Of a stretch of DNA of 47,257 nucleotides, positions 39,138-46,961 are shown piece by piece. Under the pieces are notes generated by a model. That model was not told where the DNA came from. It made no database searches and saw only the letters and a list, made by a program, of their open reading frames with translations. Origin of the DNA: CAYMTV01 sp964393525 (GTDB lineage Bacteria; Patescibacteriota; Microgenomatia; Daviesbacterales; UBA10151); contig CAYMTV010000005.1 in assembly GCA_964393525.1 (NCBI GenBank), forward strand, positions 1 to 47,257, read 5' to 3'. Both the position numbers and the translations under genes were made by a program. The first letter of the stretch is position 1, and the number at the start of each line of letters is the position of its first letter.

Positions 39138-41015
39138 ATGCGAAGATTTCTAATTCCCATTTTTATCATTATTTTTTTACTTATCCTTCCAAAGTCTATT
39201 TTTGCTCAGCAGGAATTTTCCACTTCCTATCAGGTAACCTATGATGTCTATGATTCTGGTATTACAACCGTCACCGAAAAAGTTACTCTCAAAAATTTAA
39301 CCGACAAATTTTATGCCTCAAGCTTTAATTTAACAATAGGCGCCACCGAAGTTGAAAATGTTTCGGCCTTCGACGACAGCGGGGCTTTGACAGTAAGCAG
39401 TAAAGATTTAGGTAATAAACAAAGCTCTTCTTTACAGAATAAGACCGAAATTAATGTGACGTTTAGTAAACAAATAATCGGTAAGGATAAAGATTATACT
39501 TTTAATTTAAGATTTAACTCCAAAGACTTTGCTCAAAAACAGGGCAAGATCTGGCAGGTGACAGTACCAAAAATATCTTCCGCATCCGAAGTCACAAATT
39601 ACAACCTTAATTTAACAGTCCCTGTGGGATTTGGCGATCCAACCTCAATAATTCCCGAACCAAGAAATGTAACAGAATCCGGAGGCAGGCTTCAGTTCTC
39701 TTTCAATAAGGATCAGCTTAAAGAATCCGGAATTCTGGCAAACTTCGGAACTAACCAGTTATTTGATTTTGAGTTGAAATACACATTAAACAATAACGGC
39801 TTTCTACCAGCCTTAGGTAACATCCCGCTGCCGCCAAATACGGATAATCAGGAGGTAATAATTGATGAGATAATTCCTAATCCGGAAAATGTCACCAAAG
39901 ACCAGGACGATAATTACCTGGCCTGGTTTAAGGTTGACCGGAAAAAAACATTTGATGTAAAAGTAAAGGGAATCGCCAAGCTTTCCATAAATAAATTTAA
40001 GAAAAGTAAATTAAAGGGTGACGAGATTAAAAATTACTTATCGGAGCAAAAATACTGGGAAACTTCAAACCCGTCGGTGAAATCTAAGCTTGAAGAAATT
40101 TTTAGAAACCGGAAAAATCTTACCAACAAAGAAAAAGCCCGCCTGATTTACAAATTTGTAACTTCAGCTTTAACTTACGATCAGTCCAGAATCAAAGACA
40201 GGGATTTTTTAAGGCTGGGGGCGGTAACAGCTCTGTCAAATCCCGATAAAGCTCTTTGCCAGGAATTCTCGGACCTGTTTATTACACTCTCCCGGGCAGC
40301 CGGGGTTCCCGCCAGGATGCTCACCGGTTATGCTTATACTTCTAATACCCAGCTTAGGCCCTTATCTTTAGACATTGACGCACTGCATGCCTGGCCTGAG
40401 TATTATGATCCTGATGAGGGATGGGCGATGATCGATCCAACCTGGGAAAATACCACCGGCGGGGTTGATTATTTTTCCAAGTTTGACCTAAACCATTTTG
40501 TAATGACGGTCAGGGGAACAAGCTCGGAAGAACCCTTCCCGGCAGATGATACCAAAGTCGTCTTTTCAGAAAGCGCGTTTAAGCCGGTTTCTAAATTAAA
40601 TATCGTAATTGACACACCCGAAGCTTTTTATGCAGGGTTTCCCGCTAAAGCAAAAATCCAAGTTAAAAATGCCGGCAATTATATTTATCAAACGGATCAA
40701 TTAATATTATCTTCATCAAAAGTCCTAATTAAAGGCTCCTCTGCTTTCTTAATTCCAGATCTCCCTCCTTCGGGAATATTTGAATATAAGTTTGATTTGC
40801 GGGGCGGAAGCCCGCTTGAATCCTACGAGGATATCCTGCAGGTACGAGTCGGAGATGAAATTGTCAGCAAAAAAATAATTATCAAACCATTCTTCGCCCA
40901 TAAATATTTTTCTTATGCTGTTGGAGGGGTTACAGCACTAATTACCATTACCTATTTAGCAATACTGGGTCTACATCTAAAACGGATTAAAATAGCGCAT
41001 CCACAAAAGAAATGA
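39138..41015 (+). CDS. Membrane-anchored transglutaminase-like protein
   Basis: The 625-residue protein from ATG 39138 has a signal peptide (MRRFLIPIFIIIFLLILPKS) and a large beta-rich N-terminal region (about 25-290). The transglutaminase core has DKALCQEFSDLFITLSRAAG (Cys), LHAWPEYYDPDEGW (His) and MIDPTWENT (Asp), a complete triad at about 373-442. A C-terminal membrane helix (YFSYAVGGVTALITITYLAI) with a basic tail follows. It probably acts outside the cell on surface proteins or as a protease. A TTG five codons upstream is rejected because the signal peptide fits ATG. Confidence 0.9.
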   Translation: MRRFLIPIFIIIFLLILPKSIFAQQEFSTSYQVTYDVYDSGITTVTEKVTLKNLTDKFYASSFNLTIGATEVENVSAFDDSGALTVSSKDLGNKQSSSLQNKTEINVTFSKQIIGKDKDYTFNLRFNSKDFAQKQGKIWQVTVPKISSASEVTNYNLNLTVPVGFGDPTSIIPEPRNVTESGGRLQFSFNKDQLKESGILANFGTNQLFDFELKYTLNNNGFLPALGNIPLPPNTDNQEVIIDEIIPNPENVTKDQDDNYLAWFKVDRKKTFDVKVKGIAKLSINKFKKSKLKGDEIKNYLSEQKYWETSNPSVKSKLEEIFRNRKNLTNKEKARLIYKFVTSALTYDQSRIKDRDFLRLGAVTALSNPDKALCQEFSDLFITLSRAAGVPARMLTGYAYTSNTQLRPLSLDIDALHAWPEYYDPDEGWAMIDPTWENTTGGVDYFSKFDLNHFVMTVRGTSSEEPFPADDTKVVFSESAFKPVSKLNIVIDTPEAFYAGFPAKAKIQVKNAGNYIYQTDQLILSSSKVLIKGSSAFLIPDLPPSGIFEYKFDLRGGSPLESYEDILQVRVGDEIVSKKIIIKPFFAHKYFSYAVGGVTALITITYLAILGLHLKRIKIAHPQKK

Positions 41016-41056
41016 ACTACCGCAACCAAAAGTCCGCGGTATCCTCAAGAAAGTTC

Positions 41057-41110
41057 TTTTCAGCAGCTTCATCCGGGTTCTCTCAGAACCCGGTTTTCGC
41101 ACGCTGAAAA
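41057..41110 (+). repeat. Nested palindrome / possible terminator before uvrC
   Basis: An outer arm TTTTCAGC (41057-41064) pairs with GCTGAAAA (41103-41110). Inside is a perfect 9-bp stem CCGGGTTCT-CTC-AGAACCCGG (41073-41093) followed by TTTT. It could terminate the transglutaminase transcript, but the outer arms make it look like a nested palindromic element. Confidence 0.55.
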
Positions 41111-41133
41111 TAATTCTGCTAAAATTCTCTTTC

Positions 41134-42411
41134 ATGGTTCCTCAATTTATAGATAAAGTGTTACTACCACATAAACCTGGAATTTACATCTTTAAAGACG
41201 AGGCAGGGAAAGTTTTATATGTTGGCAAAGCCATAGATTTATATCACAGAATTTCCTCCTATTTTGTAGGATCCCACCCCCGGGGTGGGAGTTTAAAAAC
41301 CGCCTATTTAGTACAAAATATCCGCCAGGTGGAGACTATTATTGTCGAATCCGAACTTGAAGCATTAATCCTTGAGGCCAATTTAATCAAAAAATACCTG
41401 CCTCCCTACAATGTTCGTCTGACCGATGATAAAGACTACCTTTATATTGCCATAACAAAAGAAGAGTTTCCAAGGATTATTACTGCCAGGAAAAAAGACC
41501 TTAAGCCAATTAAATCATGGTACGGCCCTTTTCCCTCTGCATCTACAGTTAAATCTACCCTAAAACAATTAAGAAGAGTTTTTCCCTGGTGCCAAAATCC
41601 TCCGGGCCCAAGAAACCGCAGACTTCGTCTGTGCTTTTATTTCCATATTAATTTGTGTCCAGGCCCCTGTGCAGGGCAAATTTCCAAAGAAGATTATTTA
41701 AAAATTATAAGGCGCTTTGAGAAATTTATCGGTGGCCAGAAACAGGAGCTCCATCAAGAACTCACTGAAGAAATGAATTTTTTGGCAAAGGATTTAAAGT
41801 TTGAGGAAGCGCAAAAAGTAAAAAAGATGATCTCCGGGATTGAATATTTAACCCAACCAAATAGAGTGACTAAATACCTAGAAAATCCCAATTACCTGGA
41901 AGATGAAAGACAACAAGCTTTGCTGGAATTACAAAAACAGCTTAAACTACCAGAACTTCCAGAAAGAATTGAAGCTTACGATATCTCTAATTTCCAAGGA
42001 AAAGAAGCCACCGGGTCTTTGGTTGTATTAACAAACGGGGAAATAGATAAATCACAGTACAGGAGGTTTAAAATTAAGATTACTGGTAAGCCAAATGATG
42101 TTGGGATGCATAAAGAGATAATGAGACGAAGGTTAGACCATCCCGAATGGCCAATGCCTCAACTTATTTTGATTGATGGAGGCAGAGGGCAGGTGAAAGG
42201 CTCAAATGAGATATTAATTACCAGAGGTTTAAATATCCCAATCTATGGTTTAGCAAAAAGAATGGAATGGTTATATCCGCCTGAAGGTGAAATTTTAAAA
42301 CTTCCCAAGAGAAGCTTAGCTTTAAGGCTTCTTCAAAAAATCCGCGACGAATCCCATAGATTTGCTTTAAGTTATCACAGAAAACTCAGGAACAAATCCT
42401 TTGGCCTTTAA
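41134..42411 (+). CDS. uvrC: Excinuclease ABC subunit C, short form
   Basis: The 425-residue protein has the GIY-YIG nuclease domain (KPGIYIFKDEAGKVLYVGKA), the Cys-rich linker (CFYFHINLCPGPCAG) and a UVR motif (NFLAKDLKFEEAQKVKKMIS). The RNase H-like 5'-incision domain has EAYDISNFQGKEATGSLVVL and ILIDGGRGQVKG. The C-terminal helix-hairpin-helix pair of normal UvrC (about 600 residues) is missing, so the protein ends after the nuclease domain. A palindrome at 41272-41290 encodes SHPRGG. TAAAAT at 41120-41125 leaves eight bases to the ATG. Confidence 0.93.
   Translation: MVPQFIDKVLLPHKPGIYIFKDEAGKVLYVGKAIDLYHRISSYFVGSHPRGGSLKTAYLVQNIRQVETIIVESELEALILEANLIKKYLPPYNVRLTDDKDYLYIAITKEEFPRIITARKKDLKPIKSWYGPFPSASTVKSTLKQLRRVFPWCQNPPGPRNRRLRLCFYFHINLCPGPCAGQISKEDYLKIIRRFEKFIGGQKQELHQELTEEMNFLAKDLKFEEAQKVKKMISGIEYLTQPNRVTKYLENPNYLEDERQQALLELQKQLKLPELPERIEAYDISNFQGKEATGSLVVLTNGEIDKSQYRRFKIKITGKPNDVGMHKEIMRRRLDHPEWPMPQLILIDGGRGQVKGSNEILITRGLNIPIYGLAKRMEWLYPPEGEILKLPKRSLALRLLQKIRDESHRFALSYHRKLRNKSFGL
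41272..41290 (+). repeat. 9-bp perfect inverted repeat inside uvrC
   Basis: TCCCACCCCCGGGGTGGGA is symmetric around its central base and encodes part of GSHPRGGS, just after the GIY-YIG core. It is far more GC-rich than the surrounding gene. Confidence 0.5.
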
Positions 42412-42473
42412 TCTAAGGTTAATTGATTTGCAATATAACTTCAGCTTTAAGTTCTTGTATAATCCAAAGCTGT

Positions 42474-44123
42474 ATGGCTGCTGGGGAATTTTCAGAAGGA
42501 TTAAATCATCTACCGGAATCAGGAAAGTCTGTTTTAATTCGTCCGCCCAAATTTCATCCTGGCGAAAACTTACAGCTTCTTTTGAAAAGACTCAGTCCAA
42601 ATGGCCATATAACCGAGGAGTTGCTCCAATTTAGGGTTGCTCGAAAGTTGGAAGGCGGTTTCTACGGGGATGCGGTCTTTCCAGAACATAAAAGATTTCT
42701 AATGAAAACCACATATCCAAGTTCTCCCTTGAAATATTTTCTAAGAGCAGCTAATTGGGGAGGTGAGAAATTTCCATCTCAGGTTTCAGAACTGGCTGCA
42801 CAGTTGGATCATTTGAGTATGGATCTGGTGTCTGATATCTTGCCTATCTATACCGATGGGGAGTTTGTTTCTCCTAGATCCTATGGCTATGTCCATTTAC
42901 CAAATGGATACGCACAAATTGTCGAACAGATGGAAGGCAGGGGTCCAAAATATAATACTGAAGATGATGAACCCGAGCTTTTCTGGGAGAAAAGAAGAAA
43001 ATTAAGACAAATAGGCTACGCTTTAGGTCTGGAGCAAATTGCCTCGATTGATGAGGACAATCCGTTTGGTATGCCTAATATATGGTATAACGAACAAGAA
43101 GATGTTTGGATTTGGCTAGATCCCCTCCCAGCGATGCTTTTAAGACCAACTTTAGGGGTGTTTAGATTTAAATTCCATCAAAAAACTCTAAACCAGTTTT
43201 ATGATCCGCCAATCCAACCAAACATAGTTCCCTTCAATAAGATTCATACGAACCTGATGATGGCAGAGGTAGAGACCAATAAATCTAAATTTGATCCGAA
43301 GAAACTCGATGAGATAAGACAAAAAATTATTCTTTATGAAAATCTCAGAGATGAATTTGAGAGAACTTATACACCAGAACATGAGTACGGAAAAATGGTT
43401 TCAAAATTGTTTCAGCATGGTGTTCATGCGTCATTAAAGATCCCTGCAACTTTTATTGGGAAAGTTTTAAATATCTTAAGAGGTTTTGTAGATTTTGACC
43501 ATCAAGTTAGGATGGTCTTTTCGGCAATGGAGAAAGCACATGATAGAAGATTAGTAACTGATGACGAGCTTGATTTATCCAGGCAAAGGATCTTTGGCAA
43601 TCACACTTTCGGGAAAAATGCCAAATTGCGTGTTAAAGCAGTTCAGTTAGCAGTATTTTATTTTGGTTTAAGTAGATTAGTTAACGTCGCAGAGGCTCAG
43701 CTTTATTATAAATTAGGTATTGAGTCCGGTTTCCTAGAGCACGTTTTTAAAAATTACTCAGTTGACGACTGGGGAACTTTAGTTGCAGGGAGTGGGGTAT
43801 TTTTTGGAGCAAGACTTACATCTTCACTTTTAGTCCGTCCGCCAGCCACACTTTTATTTGGGAAACTCCTTAGAAGAGATTACCGCACTGCCGCCTGGGT
43901 ATCAGCTGTACCTATTATAGGCGACAATCTTGCTTTTGCAGCGCAGCTTCATACTGATACTGGCGGTCAAGATGACTTGGTGGCACACTACGTTATAAGA
44001 GATCTTATCGCCAAACTTACTGCTTGGAGTCCATCTGGAGACTGGGGTTCTGACTGGGATGCCAGAAATTGGAAAAAATTCGGCCGAAAGTTAGAAAACT
44101 GGGTGGAAAAAAATAAGTTATAA
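42474..44123 (+). CDS. Unknown protein, possible degenerate kinase-like fold plus membrane segments
   Basis: The 549-residue protein from ATG 42474 is chosen because TATAAT at 42458-42463 lies ten bases upstream; the longer TTG-initiated frame adds nothing recognisable. Residues about 45-225 carry faint protein-kinase-like landmarks: FRVARKLEGGFYGDAVF and RFLMKTT (possible strand and Lys), QIVEQMEGRGP (hinge-like), and EDNPFGMPNIW...WIWLDPLPAM (possible catalytic loop and metal Asp). The C-terminal third has weakly hydrophobic segments (AVQLAVFYFGLSRLVNVAEA; TLVAGSGVFFGARLTSSLLV). No family was identified. Confidence 0.6.
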   Translation: MAAGEFSEGLNHLPESGKSVLIRPPKFHPGENLQLLLKRLSPNGHITEELLQFRVARKLEGGFYGDAVFPEHKRFLMKTTYPSSPLKYFLRAANWGGEKFPSQVSELAAQLDHLSMDLVSDILPIYTDGEFVSPRSYGYVHLPNGYAQIVEQMEGRGPKYNTEDDEPELFWEKRRKLRQIGYALGLEQIASIDEDNPFGMPNIWYNEQEDVWIWLDPLPAMLLRPTLGVFRFKFHQKTLNQFYDPPIQPNIVPFNKIHTNLMMAEVETNKSKFDPKKLDEIRQKIILYENLRDEFERTYTPEHEYGKMVSKLFQHGVHASLKIPATFIGKVLNILRGFVDFDHQVRMVFSAMEKAHDRRLVTDDELDLSRQRIFGNHTFGKNAKLRVKAVQLAVFYFGLSRLVNVAEAQLYYKLGIESGFLEHVFKNYSVDDWGTLVAGSGVFFGARLTSSLLVRPPATLLFGKLLRRDYRTAAWVSAVPIIGDNLAFAAQLHTDTGGQDDLVAHYVIRDLIAKLTAWSPSGDWGSDWDARNWKKFGRKLENWVEKNKL

Positions 44124-44135
44124 TAATCAGTATAG

Positions 44136-44537
44136 ATGAAAAAGTTGCTTCGTAATCTGCTCATTCATCTGGCTGCGCTTTGGGTGGCAACCCTGGCTAT
44201 CCCAGGTTTTACTTATTCGGGAGGCATAAGAACCCTGATAATTGGAGCTGTGGGCCTGATGCTAATTAATATCGCAATAGTTCCCCTTTTAAAGATTATG
44301 TTTTTGCCTTTAAACCTCTTAACCTTAGGGCTATTTACCTGGGTGGTAAATGTAGTGGGTATATATTTTTTAACTGCAATTGTTCCCCAGTTTAAGATGG
44401 TACCTTATAACTTTAATGAGTTGAATTTGGGAGGCTTTACAATTCCCTCTCAGGAGCTTAATATTTTGCAGGTAGCAATAATCACCTCATTTTTGGTAGG
44501 ATTTACCAGTCATTTTCTAAAATGGCTCAGCAAGTAA
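44136..44537 (+). CDS. PF04020 (phage holin 4_2 superfamily) membrane protein
   Basis: The 133-residue protein with four membrane segments matches the PF04020 family, for example NLLIHLAALWVATLAIPGFT and LLKIMFLPLNLLTLGLFTWV. Despite the name, members are widespread chromosomal membrane proteins of unknown role, and no phage gene is nearby. Its 3' end overlaps secG by 16 bases. Confidence 0.87.
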   Translation: MKKLLRNLLIHLAALWVATLAIPGFTYSGGIRTLIIGAVGLMLINIAIVPLLKIMFLPLNLLTLGLFTWVVNVVGIYFLTAIVPQFKMVPYNFNELNLGGFTIPSQELNILQVAIITSFLVGFTSHFLKWLSK

Positions 44538-44746
44538 CATTTATGTCCATAATTCTAATTATTTTAGGAATCTTACTAATTGTTTTAATCTTATTGCAAT
44601 CCAAAGGGACAGGTTTGGGTTCTACCTTTGGCGGAGACATGGGTTTTTATGGCACCAAAAGAGGAGCTGAAAAAATGCTCTTTGTTTTTACCATAATTAT
44701 TACCATCGCTTTTATGTTATCGCTTATTCTAAGCGTTGTAGTGTAA
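44522..44746 (+). CDS. secG: Preprotein translocase subunit SecG
   Basis: The 74-residue protein has two membrane helices around the conserved LQSKGTGLGSTFGG turn (about 25-38), the hallmark of SecG, the accessory subunit of SecYEG that aids SecA-driven export. ATG 44522 is inside the previous gene; ATG 44543 (MSIILIILGILLIVLILLQS) is an equally plausible start. The solute-binding-protein gene follows after 11 bases. Confidence 0.92.
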   Translation: MAQQVTFMSIILIILGILLIVLILLQSKGTGLGSTFGGDMGFYGTKRGAEKMLFVFTIIITIAFMLSLILSVVV

Positions 44747-44757
44747 TTTCCCAAAAA

Positions 44758-46146
44758 ATGAACTTTAGGTATACTTTGGCTTTCCTTCTGGCTTTAATCG
44801 ACAGGAAGAAAAAATTCATACTTCTTGTAATTATTCTTTCTTGTTTGGCCTTATTGGCATACAGCTATTATGTTAAATTTTTTGTCCGCCCCGGTATTAC
44901 AATTGGCATGGTAGGAACACATTTGGAAGAAAATTTACCCGACCAGGTAACCAGGTTTATCTCCGAAAGTCTCATTACCACTGATCAATCCGGAATGCCT
45001 TTGACAAACATGGTTAAATCCTGGGAGAGTGATAAAGAAGCCAAAAGGTATATTTTTAAATTAAAAGATAATCTTGCCTGGAGTAATGGAGAAAAGATAA
45101 AAGCATCCGATATCCAAATTGGGCTGCCGGATGTAATCGCAAACTATCCTGATGATAATACTATTGAGCTAAACTTAACCGAGTCATTCAGTCCGCTACC
45201 TTCACTTCTGACAAAACCCGCTCTAAGAAAAGAAAGCAGAATAGGTACCGGGCCTTATAAAATTAAAAAAATTCAGAAGGACCAAATTTTTATTAAAAGG
45301 ATACACTTAACCTCTTCCGACAGAAACTTACCTAACATCCAAATTAACTTTTATCCCAATGAAAAAATTGCCAAAAATGCCCTTAATTTGGGTGAAGTCT
45401 CAGCCTTGCTGGGAGTTATGGAAATCTCAGATACTCTAAACCAAAAAACTCTCGCTCACACCTCTAAAACCAACTTTCAACAGGTTGTTACGGTTTTTTA
45501 CAATACCCGGGATCCGGTTCTTTCCGATGAGAACTTCAGACTGGCCTTAAGTTTTGCTGCGCCTTCAATGAAAGGTGAGGTGGAAGCTAAAACCTCTATC
45601 CCGCCAAAGTCCTGGGCATTTAATCCAAACGTTAAAGACTTCCTGGATAATGCTGAGATGGCAAAGACTTATTTCAAAAAGGTCCAGAAGGGCAAGGAGG
45701 ATACCATAACTCTGACTGCTACTTCTTCCCTAAAAGAGGTCGGTGAAAAAGTTGTTGAGTCCTGGAAAAAAATGGGTATTAAAGCTGTGCTAAGGGTTGA
45801 AAGTGGTATCCCCCAAAACTTCCAGGCGCTTTTAATATCTCAGAATATCCCGGTTGACCCGGACCAGTATTCGCTTTGGCACTCCACCCAAAAAGAAACC
45901 AATATTTCTAAATTCTCCGATCAAACTGCTTCCCCCAGAATTGACAAGGACTTGGAAGATGGACGAAAGATAACTGACCTTGAAGAAAGAAAGGCTAAGT
46001 ATTATGACTTCCAAAAAATACTTTTGGATAATGCTCCGGCGACTTTCTTATATTTTCCCAAATTTAACGTAGTTTATAGAAAAAAAGTAGAAAAAGAGCT
46101 TTTTAAGGTTTTACCCATGCAATTCCCTCACCTTTTTTCAGATTAG
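44758..46146 (+). CDS. ABC-type peptide/nickel solute-binding protein (SBP family 5)
   Basis: The 462-residue extracytoplasmic protein has an N-terminal membrane segment (KKFILLVIILSCLALLAYSY; the Cys at 29 is not in a strong lipobox). The family 5 fold shows FISESLITTDQSGMPLTNMV, YIFKLKDNLAWSNGEKIKAS and GTGPYKIKKI. Such proteins bind peptides for OppABCDF-type importers. No permease or ATPase gene follows in the window. It overlaps the convergent HAD gene by nine bases. Confidence 0.85.
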   Translation: MNFRYTLAFLLALIDRKKKFILLVIILSCLALLAYSYYVKFFVRPGITIGMVGTHLEENLPDQVTRFISESLITTDQSGMPLTNMVKSWESDKEAKRYIFKLKDNLAWSNGEKIKASDIQIGLPDVIANYPDDNTIELNLTESFSPLPSLLTKPALRKESRIGTGPYKIKKIQKDQIFIKRIHLTSSDRNLPNIQINFYPNEKIAKNALNLGEVSALLGVMEISDTLNQKTLAHTSKTNFQQVVTVFYNTRDPVLSDENFRLALSFAAPSMKGEVEAKTSIPPKSWAFNPNVKDFLDNAEMAKTYFKKVQKGKEDTITLTATSSLKEVGEKVVESWKKMGIKAVLRVESGIPQNFQALLISQNIPVDPDQYSLWHSTQKETNISKFSDQTASPRIDKDLEDGRKITDLEERKAKYYDFQKILLDNAPATFLYFPKFNVVYRKKVEKELFKVLPMQFPHLFSD

Positions 46147-46905
46147 TATATGTCTTTCTAGTGCTACTGCCACACCGTCTTCTTCCTGTGAGGGGACTAT
46201 GTCATTGGCAACTTGTCTAACCTCAGGTACCGCATTACCCATAGCCACTCCGAAGCCGGCTATTCTTATTAAAACCCAATCATTCGATCCATCCCCTATC
46301 GCAAATACATCCTCGGTTGAGATTCCCATCATATCTGCTACATCAATAATTGCCTGCTGTTTAGTTGAGTCTCTGTGAGTGATAAAAACATCAACTTTAC
46401 CATCCACAAATGCATGGCTTCTATAGGCTGTTAAGGGAGGAAATCTTTCCATCATGTTAAGAATTTTTGCTTCCTGGGGCTGGTCAATCCTGTGGGCGAC
46501 AATAATAAAAGGTTTTTCAGGCTTGTACATATTGCTAAACGGGTGATCTACTCCATTATCCTGAATCCAAAAACCAACACCTTCATCTTGCAGCTTTCTG
46601 CTGACAGCCATTGTCACTTCCTTATCCAACGGTCTTTCAACTACCGTTTTTCTTGTTTTAGGATCATAAATTTGGGCTCCGTTGCTCAAAATTGTGAGGC
46701 CGGTAAGCCCTAAATAATTGATTAAATACTCTGTTTTCCAAGGCTGTCTGGCAGTAACAAGGCCTATGGGGACCCTTCTTGCCAATCTAACCATTGCAAG
46801 AGAATTTCTTCGTGAAGGATAATCCAAGGAGCCATCCGGCAGTAATGTATTATCTATATCAATTAAAACAAGCTTAAAAGGGGACCTTTTTGGTTCAAAA
46901 TGCAT
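46138..46905 (-). CDS. HAD-IIB (Cof-like) phosphatase
   Basis: The 255-residue protein has motif I VLIDIDNTLLPDG, motif II GLVTARQ, and the C-terminal motif IV VFAIGDGSNDWVLIRIAGFG plus VAMGNAVPEVRQVAN, typical of Cof/sugar-phosphate phosphatases. The promoter at 46914-46942 leaves eight bases between the -10 box and the ATG, with no Shine-Dalgarno. Confidence 0.9.
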   Translation of the reverse strand: MHFEPKRSPFKLVLIDIDNTLLPDGSLDYPSRRNSLAMVRLARRVPIGLVTARQPWKTEYLINYLGLTGLTILSNGAQIYDPKTRKTVVERPLDKEVTMAVSRKLQDEGVGFWIQDNGVDHPFSNMYKPEKPFIIVAHRIDQPQEAKILNMMERFPPLTAYRSHAFVDGKVDVFITHRDSTKQQAIIDVADMMGISTEDVFAIGDGSNDWVLIRIAGFGVAMGNAVPEVRQVANDIVPSQEEDGVAVALERHILI

Positions 46906-46913
46906 AGGTTGAA

Positions 46914-46942
46914 ATTATACCAAATTAGGAAATTTTACTCAA
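46914..46942 (-). promoter_or_regulatory. Promoter of the HAD-IIB gene
   Basis: On the minus strand TTGAGT (46942-46937), a 17-base spacer and TATAAT (46919-46914). Confidence 0.65.
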
Positions 46943-46961
46943 CTATAGGATAGCTCAGAAA

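Noticed and set aside
42401..42634. 77-residue plus-strand frame after uvrC
   Set aside because: Out of frame with and overlapped by the 42474 gene; no recognisable sequence.
44136..44537. Prophage signal from a holin-family protein
   Set aside because: PF04020 members are common chromosomal membrane proteins and no phage structural, integrase or lysis gene is nearby.
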